Position numbers and translations under genes: made by a program. Shown in pieces: positions 54,079-64,000 of a DNA stretch of 64,000 nucleotides. Position 1 is the first letter of the stretch. Each line of letters begins with the position of its first letter. This DNA is from Vicugna pacos. Lineage: Eukaryota; Chordata; Mammalia; Artiodactyla; Camelidae. Below the pieces are notes generated by a model. The model was not told the DNA's origin and searched no databases. It worked only from the letters and a program-made list of their open reading frames with translations. The stretch is from the NCBI RefSeq assembly GCF_048564905.1, contig NC_133020.1:16525501-16589500 (forward strand), written 5' to 3'.

Positions 54079-57000
54079 GGTATAGTGTCTGGGATTTGCT
54101 TCTAAATAATCCCCAGGTGAAGGGAAGGGGCCTGGAGAGATGGGCCACGTGCTGATAAATGTCGAAGCTGGATGGTTAAGTACCTAGGAATTCATTTTCT
54201 TTCCTATTTTTGTATATGCTTGAAACATTCCATAATAAAACAGACTTTTTAGAAATATACACAAAGGCAACAAAACTATATAAAAAAGGACACAAGGAAA
54301 GGACAAACCTAGGAATCAAAATGATCATTAATTGCCACCAGGGTAGGGACAGGCAGTGGATAGAACTGGGGATGGCTTATTATAGGATTAAAACTTACTG
54401 AGTCAATAAACTTAAAGAGTGGGCCGTGAATGAACCATTGAAGAGAGGATATCATGAACCAAGGGTTATGACTAATCAAATTCTGTACACCAGAGGTAGG
54501 TACAATTAAAAATAATCTTAGCAACAACATATACCTTCTTATTCAAAACTTATTCTGATAGTGATGTGGAGGAGGAGGAGACGTAGATAAGGATGAAGGC
54601 AAGAGACCAGTTAGGAAACGAGTACAGTCAATTCAGGTGAAAAAGAAAAAGAGTCCAAAGTCAGACAACAGGAATAAAGAAGAAGAGGTAACAGCTTTTG
54701 AGAGAGATTTACAAGAACCACCAGGACTGGGTGCTGGGCACTTAAATGTTATCTGGCAATTACATAGGGTTTTCTAATTGGCTTCCTTTCCGTATGGCTA
54801 TTTAAAACTTCCCTACCCTCCCGGGACCTCAGAACCACTTCCTCCTTCCCCTCTCACTGCCCACCCTCGCAGGGACCATAAAACCGTTCTGTGCACGAGA
54901 CTTCAGCAGTTCCACCACCAAACCTGAAATACACCCTCACCTGCATCAGCACCCCTCCCTCACTGCTCCCTCCTCTCCCTTCTCTCCTCCCTCCTATCAG
55001 AGGGTGGGAGGGTCCCGTCCCTCCTCCTTCTCAAGTGTTCTTTATCCATTCTCTCCTGTCTCTTCAACCTCTCCTCCACTGGCTCCTGCCATCGCCAGGC
55101 CTGAACCCCGTCCCAACTCCAGCTTCACCTTCTTTCCCGTTACTGACAAACTCTGTAAGTGTTTAAAGTCACTGCCTCGACTCCCACCACCCAGTCATTG
55201 CTCAGGTCACACTACCACCCAGGCTTCACTCCCCACAACTCCGCTGAAAGGGCCCTCCATCCCTAGCAGTAAATGCATCTTTCCAGCGTCTTCACTGCAT
55301 TTGACAGGGGACCCCCTGCCGCTCCTTGTAACATTCTGCTCCCCTGTCTTCTCTCTCTGTCGCTCTTTCCTGCTCCCCTCTGCCAGCTCATCACCCTCCG
55401 CTCAGCTTTGAGCTGCTCCATTTTCTAAGGGCTCGTCCTAACCCTCGGGGCTCCAGCTTGAAGGCTTTTCTTTTCTCCGTCCATACCAGCCCCCTAGGCG
55501 GTTTCAAATGCTTGACTTCATTGTCATCTATATGCCTCTACGCTTGACTGTTCGCCTCCAACTCAGACCCTGCATCTGAGCTCGAGCACCACGTATACCA
55601 AACTGCTGACCCCACATCTCCTGGAGGGTGGCTCACAAGCACTTCCACTGGGCACATCAAGAAGGGAACTTACCCCCAAGTCCACTTCCCTGACATTCCT
55701 CTGGCATCAACAGCACCGCCAGCCCCTCGCTGCTGTCAGATCCCAGCTCTGGCACGTCCCTCCACTCCCTCATCCACCGGTCAGTCCTTCCTTTTCAATG
55801 ATCTTCTAAGTTTTTCTCCAATCTATTCATTTCCTTCCATCTCCATGGCTACCACCTACTCCAAACACCATCTTTCCCCTAAACTGTTACAACACTGTTC
55901 TCACTGATACTCACACCATCTCCATTTATTCTCCATAGAGAAGCCAACAGAGTTCTTAAAAAAAAGAAATTTGTTTAAATCCTCAACTCTCCATGTCCCT
56001 CCCATGTTTCCCATTGCCCTTCACATAAAGCCCCAAGTCCTAAAGTCCCCAAGTCCGGCAGGATGAGTTTCTCCCACCTCTCCAGCACGTCTCTGTCCCC
56101 ACTTTCCAGGCTCCAAGAACACGATGGTTCTTCTTCCAATGCCGCAAATACACAAAGCCCCTTCCCTCCTCAGGCCTCGGGACGTACGGCCCCCCCACCT
56201 CCACCAGTCTCCTTCCACATCTATCCTGACTCATGTCTACAGGCCCCACTTAACTGCCACCTCCTCAGGGGGCCTTCTGGACTTCTACCCTCATCCCAAG
56301 GCTACATCTGGTCCCTTGCAGACCACTCTGTATGTTCTAATGAAACAATTACTCAACCATTCAGGTGATTTTATCTGTTCAATGTCTGGTGCTTCAGTGG
56401 TTTGTCTTCTCCATCAGTCTGGTGATCACGACCGTCCTGGACACCAAGGCTAAGGACCGCCCGCTATATCATGAGAATGAACGCTCTTTATGTCCAGGCA
56501 CTGTTCAAACGCGTACACGTAGCATCTCACTTAGTCCTCACAACACAGCCTGAGGGAGGTAGTTTATAACAGCTATTTTATAGATGAAGAAACTGGGGGA
56601 AAGATGTTAAGCCATTTGCCTGGGTCATTGTTGGAATCTAACCCAATTATCAGTTTCACACTTTCAGCTGCTCCTCCGTCCCTCTACACATTGACACACG
56701 AATATCTGATGAACAAATGGACAAATGAAAGAGCTGGCTGTGGAAGCAGGCTCCACCTCGACCTCTGACCCCACTGCTGTCACCACAGCCTAAAACAAAG
56801 GCCCGACCTTGTAGCTAAATGACCCCAACAGTTTCTTAACAGGTTCCCTAATTTCTCCTTCTTTTCCAGGCACACGTTCCTAGATGATTCTTTCTAAAGT
56901 AGTTTCCCGACCCTATTAATCTGCTGTTCAAGCCAGCACCACGCCTGGCACTAGGAAGTCACTTGGCTTTCAGAATTCTCCCGAACGGACCTTTTCCACC

Positions 57001-60000
57001 ACAGGCCCGCTGTCTCCACTTTATCCAGCCGCCCCCAACTCGCAGTCACATGCATGACTTAGGCCTTTACACATGCTGTTCTCTCTCCAGTGTTCTTCTT
57101 ACTCCAAATCAAATCCTACCCACCCTTTAAGAATCTGCTCAAGTTCCCAAAAGTCACTGAAAAGAACGGAGCCGCTCTTCCCTAAGCTCGTGCGTCACTC
57201 GACCTTAGTACCATTTACTTTTGTGCTGCTTTGTACTCTAAGCTCTTTGAAGGCTTGACTCCTATTTCTTCTCAGTCCTCCAAAGTTCCTAGCATATATC
57301 TGAGCACATCAAGAGAGAGAGCTCAATATTGACTTGCTGACCCATAAACTGAAAGAATGAAGTAAGTACTGTGAGCTCCCAGGTTGTGTCCTATCCATAG
57401 AAGCTAAAAATCCAGGCTCTCTCCACGTATGTACATAGACTGGAGCTAAGGCCGGGGAAGCACTGGCGAGCAAGACTCTGCTGGAACACAGAGTTTCTGC
57501 TGAGCAGAAACAGGCTGCTGAAGGTTGAGAGCCAGAGTAACTCATAAAGAGTAGGAATCAAACATTGCTCCAGCAACTCAGCCAGGTCAGCTTCCCGTCT
57601 GTCTCACCAGAATGCTCTCCGCCACCGCTCATCTTCCAGAGGCAGTACTGCCAGGAGAATTAAGACTGCCACAGAGGGCTAAAAGAATGGAAAGGAAATC
57701 TGACCTGCATCAAGAACAAGGCTTTCCAGATCCACAGGGCTGTTTTCAGTCCAGTCTACCTCCCTTCCTAACTCAAGTAACTAAAAAGTTTTGAGGGATT
57801 CAAGTTCCAGAGGAATTCTGAAAAGTGGTAAAGTGGGAATGGGGTGGAAGGGTGGGCCCTGGTCCAGGGCCATCCCATCGCCCTCCCCAGTGCCCGTCCG
57901 CAGGTCAAGTGGTCGCCACTGACCTGATCGGCATCTGTGTGGACTCCCGGAGACTGAGCAGATGGCGCCTCCTGCTGGACCGCGGCCACCGCCCCATTAG
58001 GCATCAGGATGAGCTGCGAGGCTAGAGGCACATTCCGGCCCAGGGTCCGGTTTACCTGCAATAGGTTTCCCAGCTGTGGCTGGCAAGGAGAGGAGGAGGA
58101 AGAGCAGAGGAAAGAGGACAAGAGGAAAAGAAGAAAGACAGAAGAAACGGAAGGGAAGGACCACAAGACAAAATAAACAGAAGATACGGAACAGCTAAGC
58201 CCTGCCCCTTGCCACACCAACCCAGGAGACCCCTATTCTCCACGTGCGATGACTCATCCAGAGGAAAACCTAGAACGTGCGCAAAACTATACGCTGACAA
58301 CAAAGAGCCAAACATCAAAAAAGCTGAGACGACAAGGACTCTGGAGCAGGTGTTTACCTACAGTAAGTTGCTAGGGCAAGAGATAACGGAAGGAGTGCGC
58401 TTGAGCCACAGGTTTAAAGAGGAGACCGTATCTGATGCAAATTTACTCAAATATTAAGGTGAACAGCTTCTAACTTCTAGAGGTCGGTCAGGCACAGGAA
58501 GTAGACCGGCTTGTCTTAAAACATCCGGGTGACCATGACTAAGTAAAACAGCTCTCACTCCACCACTCGTCACAGAACGACCACGCCCCTGGGATAGCCG
58601 TGGCTGTGTCCGTGTCTTACCCGCAGGTACATCTGGGCCTGGGACTGGTTGAGGGGCGGGGAGGTGGTGTTCCCCAGCAGCACAGACTGGGTCAGCGTGC
58701 TAGCACTGGGCGAGCTCACACTCTGGGATCGGCTGATGAGCTGGGCGGCCGAAGTGGTGGCCAGGTTGATCTGTGCGGTACAGAAAGGAACCAGGACTGA
58801 GGATCTGGGAGAGGCACGGGGAAACACACACGACTGACAACTTCAGGGTGATGTGGTCAAGAACAGACTAGCTCACTGCCATAGAGTCAGGAGGACATGA
58901 ATACCACCTTCCTACCCGCAGCTGGCATCCTGGCTACTGCAGGGCATGACCACAGCACAGAAACCAGTCCCTCACCAGCAGCGTAACAGTTGGGAAGGCA
59001 AAGCAACGAAATGGAACAGACGTTACTCCCCATTCAAGGGGCCAGAGATTAGTCCCTTTCCTGTGTTCCCTCCTCTTCTTCCCCAGGATTCTCCTCCTCC
59101 TTTCTTAGACCTCCTCCTTAAGACTCCTGTATCGATCCAAGTCACTCTCCCTTTTACTAGTATTCTCTACCTAAGAGCACGAAATACCACTCGTGGCTCA
59201 GTACACACTCTCAGATCAGCTGCACTAAGCAGTTTAACCCAGAGACCAAGGCCCACGGCAGAGGGCCTCTCCGCAGGGAGAAGCAGTTCTCACCGAGGCC
59301 TGGCTGGTGGTGGTCTGCTGCTGAGCGGTGCTGGTGTTCGGGGAGCTGGCCTGCCGACTGGCAGCGATCGTGGCCTGTTAGAGGGGACGAAGACAAGAAA
59401 AAGCAGAGACAAGGAAGGTAAAGGCTCTGAGTCTTCCAGTAATAAATCACAAGCACAAAACATACGAGACATTCCAGGCAAGAACTGAGAAACTCTAGTG
59501 TGGAGCAAGGGAAGGTGTATTCACTGTCCCAGTCACCCTCACGTTACCCCATTTGCTAACCCAGTAACTCCCAGGTAACCCACCCACGGCAGGCAGGCAA
59601 CCGGTTCTCCTCCTCCCACCTTCTTTGAGGTGGAAGAACCTTTGGCCCAGTTACATCCTGAGCCACTAGTAAGTCCAGCCCAGAGCTGTCCAATACAAAC
59701 AGAATGCGAACCACACATATAATTGTCTAGGATGGACATTTTTTAAAAGGTGAAAAAAAAATGACAAATAAACTTTATTTAAGCTACTATATCTCATTTC
59801 AACATGTAGCCAAATAAACTACTGAGATTTTTTTTTCCACACTAAGTCTCTGAAATCCAAAATCATTTGGCACTTCTCAATGTGGACTGGCCACATTTTA
59901 AATGTTGGATGGCCACAGGTGGCGGGCTAACGGCCGCCATGCTGGACAGTGAAGGTCTAGCAGACGGCCGTTCTGCCTCTCAAAGGTGGGCCTGCCACTG

Positions 60001-61374
60001 CCCTTCCTGCAAGCCCAGATGCTGGGCTCCTTCCCTCCTCCTGCAGGGGATGGGAGGCAGAGGAGATCGCTTGCAGCCGGACCTAGTGGAAGATGCCGTG
60101 TGCCCCTGCCCACCTGCAGCGCCTGTCCCCTCCCTCCTGGGCCAGCGAGCTGCTGACCTCTCACCTGCTGGACGGCAGCCAGGCTGTGCAGCTGGGCATT
60201 GCTGAGCTGCTGCTGGAGCATGAACTGGTGGAAATACTGGGCCGCGTTGGGCTGACGCTGCAGTGCCTGCAGGGCCTAGGAAGGAAAAGAGGGGGTCAAC
60301 CCGCTTAGAAGGAATCGCTCCTAACTCCCCTTCTGTGGGACTCACTGTGACCCTGCAACAGAGACATACGGGAAGGAGAGAAACAGAGGAAGATGGGTAT
60401 CCGGCTAAATCATCAATATCTCATGTGTCCATTTTTATATCAGAACCAGAAACTTCGCATAGTCCTCCAAAAGTGGAGAAGCAATTAATTCTGCTATGCT
60501 CTGTTCTTGAAAAGTGAAGCAGTGTAGCTCACATGCACTCTTATTTCCCAAAATGGAATCTGGAAATACATGATATAACAGAGAACCAGGACTGGCCTCG
60601 TTGAAAGTAAATGGGACGGTGACTAATGTAAACAGAGAAAGAAAACAGAAGATCCATGTTCTGGGGATGCAACAAAGGTGACAGAGCCTTAGTGGGCTGA
60701 AAATGATGAAAAACAGAGTAAACAGTGACTTATGAAAGGCCGTATCAGGTAAAATTTTCAAGCAACTGGCATTTTCAAACATCTCCAGTATAATGCTAAT
60801 GGGTGTTTAGAAAGATGACCCTGGTAATTCAGTTTCAGTGTTAATTTTAGGACTATGACTGTATTTTTTTCTTTAATAATTAGAACTATTCTTAGGATGT
60901 GCACAGTTATTCTAATAGCCAAAAGATCTTTAGTAGAAGTTCTTAATTTTCATTACTCAGGGTGATTTACAAGAAAGACCAGATATTAAAAACCTGACAA
61001 TCCATGAAGAGAAATAGTTAGAATCTAACTGCCTGAACTGAATGGTAGAAAAACCTTAGTTTAAAGACTGAACCTCACTCTGCCTGCTTGCTCAGACTGT
61101 TGTAAACTCCCAAGATTCTCAGAGCTGGAAGGGACCTTAGCTGTCAACTACTCCAGCTCCCCCAGTTTGCTGGGAAGGAGCTAAAGGGCAATTACCTCCC
61201 TGCGTCCTTGCCCACCCAGAGCCGATACTCAGATCACAGCCCCTCTGAGCTGGGCCTCACCTGCACGGCCTGCCGTTCGTACAGTGACATCTGAGCTATC
61301 TGGGGCCGAGAGCTGCCCCCAGAGCTGGAACTCCCATTGGCGGAGTTAGAGTTCTGCTCACTCTCAGTCTCCAT
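45082..61374 (-). CDS. PHC1: PHC1, polyhomeotic homolog 1 (14 coding exons)
   Basis: Subunit of canonical Polycomb repressive complex 1, which silences developmental genes; its SAM domain polymerises and clusters Polycomb chromatin in the nucleus. Fourteen exons from 61261-61374 down to 45082-45236 join in phase to 3006 nt, 1001 aa (human 1004 from memory). Seen: Ser-rich N-terminus METESEQNSNS; Gln-rich part with five Gln (426-430) running into seven Pro (431-437); Pro-rich and Ser-rich low-complexity regions; FCS zinc finger about 788-823 with C797, C800, C816 and C820; basic stretch RLKRKKMKEF; C-terminal SAM about 937-999 starting WSVEEVYEFI. All junctions are GT-AG and no break is seen. 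A separate non-coding first exon must lie upstream of 61418. Confidence 0.97.
46008..46239 (-). CDS. PHC1: PHC1 coding exon 13: linker and start of SAM
   Basis: Residues 874-950 plus one base. A Ser-rich linker leads to NPVFLSSNPSRWSVEEVYEF, the first helix of the SAM domain. The linker controls SAM polymerisation in the family. Confidence 0.95.
46683..46833 (-). CDS. PHC1: PHC1 coding exon 12
   Basis: Residues 823-873, RYNVSCSHQFRLKRKKMKEF and an Arg-rich linker (RVRRRGPRRSSSDIARAK). Acceptor CTGTAG, donor GTGAGC. Confidence 0.95.
47054..47162 (-). CDS. PHC1: PHC1 coding exon 11: FCS zinc finger
   Basis: Residues 787-822 plus two bases. CEYCGKYAPAEQFRGSKRFC followed by SMTC gives the four zinc ligands and the FCS signature. 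The FCS finger binds RNA and supports PRC1 targeting in this family. Confidence 0.96.
47841..47955 (-). CDS. PHC1: PHC1 coding exon 10
   Basis: Residues 749-786 plus one base, VGCSQLLKESEKPLQTGLTT to SLSA. It joins the conserved region to the zinc finger. Confidence 0.94.
48560..48771 (-). CDS. PHC1: PHC1 coding exon 9
   Basis: Residues 678-748, from KADPVSSVTANTPSSDVVAL through PPPTLAMVSRQMGDSKPPQA to GAEPFP. The conserved IVKPQILTHIIEGFVIQEG block matches the homology region shared by the PHC proteins. Confidence 0.95.
49010..49157 (-). CDS. PHC1: PHC1 coding exon 8
   Basis: Residues 629-677 plus one base, GKPQTLAVKRKAESEEERDD to EKSGLG; a basic patch is followed by an acidic one. No open frame of useful length marks it; it was found by homology. 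Confidence 0.93.
49730..50505 (-). CDS. PHC1: PHC1 coding exon 7: Gln/Pro-rich
   Basis: Residues 370-628, the largest exon. TYTQIQPHSLIQQQQQ opens it, then the CAG/CCG tract (Gln 426-430, Pro 431-437) and further Pro-rich sequence to MQSVHLP. I recall a longer pure Gln tract in human. Confidence 0.95.
50506..51882 (-). other. PHC1: PHC1 intron between coding exons 6 and 7
   Basis: Contains L2 3' end snippets (about 50890-50960 and 51550-51615) and an unusual CpG-dense patch (about 51110-51245), noted separately. No other exon seen. Confidence 0.7.
51110..51245. promoter_or_regulatory. Isolated CpG-dense patch in a PHC1 intron
   Basis: Roughly twenty CpG dinucleotides in about 110 bp, with runs such as gcgcgcggg, gcgcgccgcgg and ttcgcgcggacg, amid CpG-poor intron. 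It could be a small internal promoter, an enhancer or a CpG-rich insert. Function unknown. Confidence 0.5.
51883..52378 (-). CDS. PHC1: PHC1 coding exon 6
   Basis: Residues 205-369, VQNLAVRSQQASAQGPQMQG through the Gly/Ser-rich middle to PSQTLISS, plus one base. A 400-codon open frame covers this exon but its ends are intron read-through. An L1 sits 72 bp upstream of the acceptor. Confidence 0.95.
52450..52779 (+). repeat. 5'-truncated artiodactyl-type L1 insertion
   Basis: L1 3' UTR text (tgtatagcacagggaactat, gtgctgtacaccagaaattg) is flanked by an exact 9-bp target site duplication, atttctggg, at 52441-52449 and 52780-52788. It contains a (TG)n(TA)n microsatellite at about 52650-52707. A clean insertion of modest divergence, probably recent on the artiodactyl or camelid branch, antisense to PHC1. 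Confidence 0.85.
53000..53480 (-). repeat. L2 LINE fragment, antisense
   Basis: Reverse L2 order: ctggatactgggaatgcaca, then a gagaacaagacacgg block, and finally aggccagatcttgaagggcc. Diverged and ancient. Confidence 0.65.
53650..54260 (+). repeat. L1M 3' UTR
   Basis: Shows ctggaagtgtgaatgagcat, a ctggaaacaacccagctggc block, gggatattacgtacaggtca and a terminal aacattccataataaaac. A CA run lies at about 54043-54070. Confidence 0.65.
55150..56450 (+). repeat. L2 LINE, ORF 3' part and 3' end
   Basis: Contains the L2 reverse-transcriptase downstream blocks (cttcactgcatttgacaggg, a tcagctttgagctgctcc region) and the L2 3' end (ccatgtccctcccatgtttc, ccacctcctcagggggcctt). Diverged. Start uncertain. 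Confidence 0.6.
56480..56645 (-). repeat. MIR SINE, antisense
   Basis: The reverse MIR order is clear: tgtccaggcactgttcaaac, cacttagtcctcacaacaca, a tatagatgaagaaactgggg block and a aagccatttgcctgggtca block. Confidence 0.78.
56740..57360 (+). repeat. L2 LINE 3' end, second copy
   Basis: Has a tttcttaacaggttccctaatt block, then cctttacacatgctgttctc and ctaagctctttgaaggcttg, the L2 3' terminal order. It is separate from the copy that ends before the MIR. Confidence 0.65.
57924..58079 (-). CDS. PHC1: PHC1 coding exon 5
   Basis: Residues 153-204, PQLGNLLQVNRTLGRNVPLA to HTDADQ. Phase 0 at both ends. The following intron is 5.5 kb and repeat-rich. Confidence 0.95.
58621..58770 (-). CDS. PHC1: PHC1 coding exon 4
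   Basis: Residues 103-152, INLATTSAAQLISRSQSVSS to AQMYLR. Phase 0 at both ends. Confidence 0.95.
59294..59374 (-). CDS. PHC1: PHC1 coding exon 3
   Basis: Residues 76-102, ATIAASRQASSPNTST then a Gln/Thr-rich run. Phase 0 at both ends, so skipping would keep frame. Confidence 0.94.
59681..59953. mobile_element. MER5-like hAT-Charlie non-autonomous DNA transposon relic
   Basis: Terminal inverted repeats are visible: cagagctgtccaata at the left and the reverse of tgctggacagtg at the right. The interior keeps atttcaacatgtagccaaat and actaagtctctgaaatcc. Flanking octamers gtccagcc and gtctagca fit a hAT 8-bp target duplication with drift. Lies in a PHC1 intron. Confidence 0.72.
60165..60275 (-). 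CDS. PHC1: PHC1 coding exon 2
   Basis: Residues 39-75, ALQALQRQPNAAQYFHQFML and on to LAAVQQ. It begins the Gln-rich N-terminal region. Phase 0 at both ends. Confidence 0.95.
61261..61374 (-). CDS. PHC1: PHC1 coding exon 1: start codon
   Basis: Residues 1-38, METESEQNSNS to YERQAVQ, with ATG at 61374. The exon extends to about 61418, where the acceptor ATCTAG gives 44 nt of 5' UTR in this exon. Donor GTGAGG. Confidence 0.95.
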
Positions 61375-61418
61375 GGTAGTGGTCCAGGGTCCCCAAGGCC
61401 GGTGCTCTGACTCAAGAC
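61375..61418 (-). other. PHC1: PHC1 5' UTR portion of the first coding exon
   Basis: Forty-four bases between the acceptor AG (61420-61419) and the ATG. The context at the start (ACCATGG) is a strong Kozak match. Confidence 0.75.
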
Positions 61419-64000
61419 CTAGATGGAAGCAGCAAAGGATTAAAATTCACACCTGATCTCAAACCAGTAGTCCACGTTATCATTCAAGTTATCTAAGAAT
61501 CTTCCTCTTCCTCCATAAGCCATGCTGTCTCGGGTTTAATAACTGTCAAATCTTCCATGCACTCTTATTACCCTATCTCCCCACCATCTTCTGAATCTTT
61601 GCAGCGTCTCAAAAGAAACAATCTTTACATGTTCCCTCAAGGCTGTCATTACACATAAAATGGCCAGAATGTAAGACGGTTCCTCACAATAGTAAGGCCA
61701 CCTTACACCCCCTCAACACTTTTTAATAGTTTAAAATCTCCTCACTTAAAACATACTGTTACCTCATTTCTATCTGCATCTGTACCATCACTGTCAGCCT
61801 CAAATTAACAATAGTCACCATCTGCTGAGAAGCCACGAGGTGCCTCCTCTCCCTGGGCTCCATTCTCTCTCACAGCACTTCAAGGTAAATGCGATTATCC
61901 CCACTTTACAGTTGTGGAAACGAGGTTTTCTGCGGTTAAAGAAGTTGTCCTAGTTGAGCGTCACATCTTTACACTAGGACATGCTTCTTCCAACCAAAAG
62001 GAGTCTGTCACTAAGGCCGCATCACTCACTCTGAGTACACGCTGTCTTCACTTTATAGGGAAGGCGCTTAGATACAGCCACGTCAAACGCATCCCGGAAA
62101 GTTGTAAAACCAGGAGACAGAAGAGCTCGCCTAGAGCGCTTATAGCCCGAAGGGCCGCCTGGTCCCCGCTCAGGCTGCTAACACCGGGGCATGTCACTCT
62201 CCCTTCTTATACCTCAGTTTCCCTGTTTGCAAAGAGGGCTTCACAAATAAATGTAATACAGCACTTTAACAAATGGCTTCCAGGTATTAAACATGTTAAA
62301 GACAGCAATGAAAATCTTCAAGAAAGTAAATTTCAGCTAAAGTGGTCAGAATTTACCTTTGGGGGGTCTACACTAAAATTTGCAAAAAAGAAACCAAGCA
62401 AAGAAACAGGAGATGAGAAGTAAGAAGAAACAAGCCTTCAAAGCAGCACTAAATGACAATTACTTGTCTTTGTTCAGTTTAATTTGTCTCCTCTTTTGTT
62501 AAACCTAGACACTATATTCTCTACTTTTCAGGTGTGGAGCCACTATAAATATCAGGTCAGCAAATCACTATTTGATTTGGGAATGTAAACATCAAACCAG
62601 AATTTCTGCTAAGGGCTGTCTACAGTTTTATTACTGGTGGATCTATTATAATGATTGCATCCAAAACAAACAAACAAACAAAGTAAACAAAATCAAACTG
62701 CTTGGCCTTGGAAATAGAGTTGGGGAGATTTCTTATAATTCCTGTCCCAGTATCATCCGATCACATCATTATCCCCCAAGAATTATACCCATCTCTTCAG
62801 TTGCATTTGGGAATAACAAATGTCACTGCATGAGTGGATATAACCCAAGAAGTACGTAGGAGAAATCATATTGCCTTCAACTCTAGTCTCTCTTCTCCCC
62901 ACATCTTTCGCCAAAATATCAAAGCACTAAACAGATACAGACCCATGAATCCTCATTATCAGCATGTGAAGAAAAAAAGTGGGTAAAGATTAGAGGCAGC
63001 ATGGCATTGTTAAGATAGTTACAGATAACCGGACTTAGTTCACTGGACTCAGAGACATGAGACCCCTTTACTAGCTAGAGGGGACATTAATTCCCACCTT
63101 CATAGGTAAAAATGCTAATAAACTGTATGATTCCCCCATCTCCCCCAAAATGGAAGTCTTAATTTTTTTTCAGATTGTGAAATAGAAAAAGAGGTGGAAA
63201 TGGACCAACTTAAAGTCTTTAATAAAATCAGGAAAAGCTGTCGTCAAAACCAGGATTCCTGGATCCCAGGCACATAAATCTATTCATTTGTGATCAGTGT
63301 TGGAACTGTAAAATTAAATACAGAAAATGAAGATAAGAAAAAGTTTGGGAGGCACAGTGAATTGAAATTTTCAGAATTAAACTGGAAGAGAAAGATTGAG
63401 AAGCTGAACCGTAGAGGTCCCCGGAATAACTAAACCATGGTCATCCTGAAAAGATGTTTGGGTGCGTGTGGTTGGGCTGGGTAGGAGCACGGACCTTTGG
63501 AAAGCAGCTAGAAGAGAATATTGAAGCAGACCTAGTATTGGGCCTCCTGAGCCAAGAGTTGGAGAAAATCCATTTCCCTTAGCGTGAAACTCTGTCTTGT
63601 AGGCAGGATGGGGCTTGGGAGGGGGGCGGGAGAAGGGGTTGGTTCGGGGAAGACTGTGCCGAAGAAAGGGAAGTAATCTGAAGAACGGGGAGAGCGGACG
63701 CCCAGGGGTCCTTGCTGGATCTAGAACCTTGGTGAGAATGAGGTTCCCAAGAGGAATCAAACACACCGGGGGAAGCGGGTCGACAGAGCGGTGCCAGGAG
63801 TGAAGTGACCCAAGCGAGCAGAGAAATGTGCTTACTGATAGAGGGGAGACGGGCAGGAGAGAGACAGACAGAAGTCAAGGAATCGGACGCTGAGGAACCC
63901 AGCGGACCATATACAAAAAAGCAAGGAGATAACTAGACAGCATGCTCGGATGGGAGAAGCAAAGTCAGAGAAGGGAAAATGAATGAGAGACCGAGCAGTC
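61419..64000 (-). other. PHC1: PHC1 intron 1 or 5' flank
   Basis: No CpG island and no convincing non-coding exon was seen. A MIR-like piece lies at about 61880-61985 and an (AAAC)n run at about 62665. The last 400 bp (from about 63600) are G-rich but not CpG-dense. The PHC1 promoter is probably beyond the right edge. Confidence 0.6.

Larger units (their letters stand above)
52379..57923 (-). other. PHC1: PHC1 intron between coding exons 5 and 6 (5.5 kb), repeat-rich
   Basis: Holds an artiodactyl L1 3' end (52450-52779), antisense L2 (about 53000-53480), an L1M 3' UTR (about 53650-54260), L2 ORF and 3' sequence on the plus strand (about 55150-56450 and 56740-57360) and an antisense MIR (about 56480-56645). 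Stretch 54280-54850 is unassigned. Confidence 0.75.

Noticed and set aside
61914-62423. 169-codon plus-strand open frame in PHC1 intron 1
   Set aside because: Starts in a MIR-like piece, shows no domain, and sits in intronic sequence.
63377-63878. 129-codon minus-strand open frame in the G-rich right end, as a possible PHC1 first exon
   Set aside because: No CpG island, no clear splice donor and no homology to the PHC1 5' UTR that I can recognise.

Overview
This is a mammalian nuclear genomic window, most likely from a camelid (camel, llama or alpaca). The lineage call rests on three tRNA-derived SINEs of the camelid Vic-1 type at about 3157, 14761 and 38183, and on an artiodactyl-type L1 3' end at 52450-52779. 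The rest of the repeat background is ordinary placental material (L1M, L2, MIR, MLT1 LTRs, a MER5-like hAT relic).

Three host genes can be rebuilt exon by exon. KLRG1 (minus strand, 5871-22494) has five coding exons and a 187-aa product, an inhibitory C-type lectin receptor of NK and T cells. M6PR (plus strand, CpG-island promoter about 34050-34900, coding 38749-42709) encodes a 278-aa cation-dependent mannose-6-phosphate receptor. PHC1 (minus strand, coding 45082-61374, 14 coding exons) encodes a 1001-aa Polycomb PRC1 subunit with FCS zinc finger and SAM domain. All splice phases close and all junctions are GT-AG, so the three coding sequences look intact. The order PHC1-M6PR-KLRG1 is the one I recall from human chromosome 12p13, here in reverse orientation.

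Layout: 1-5870 is the 3' flank of KLRG1. 5871-22494 is KLRG1, with an 11.3-kb third intron full of repeats. 22495-34050 is repeat-rich intergenic DNA (inverted L1s, LTR relics, microsatellites). 34050-44190 is M6PR. 44285-61418 is PHC1, tail to tail with M6PR and with only about 100 bp between the candidate poly(A) signals. 61419-64000 is the first intron or 5' flank of PHC1; its non-coding first exon was not identified.

The genes share no single pathway (immune receptor, lysosomal sorting, chromatin silencing). I see no novel gene system. The most interesting signals are regulatory or evolutionary: four CGTGAC cores on an exact 10-bp period in the M6PR CpG island, an isolated CpG-dense patch in a PHC1 intron, a short CAG/CCG tract in PHC1, and a clean L1 insertion 72 bp upstream of a PHC1 exon. 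Repeat family names come from memory of consensus sequences and are less certain than the gene calls.
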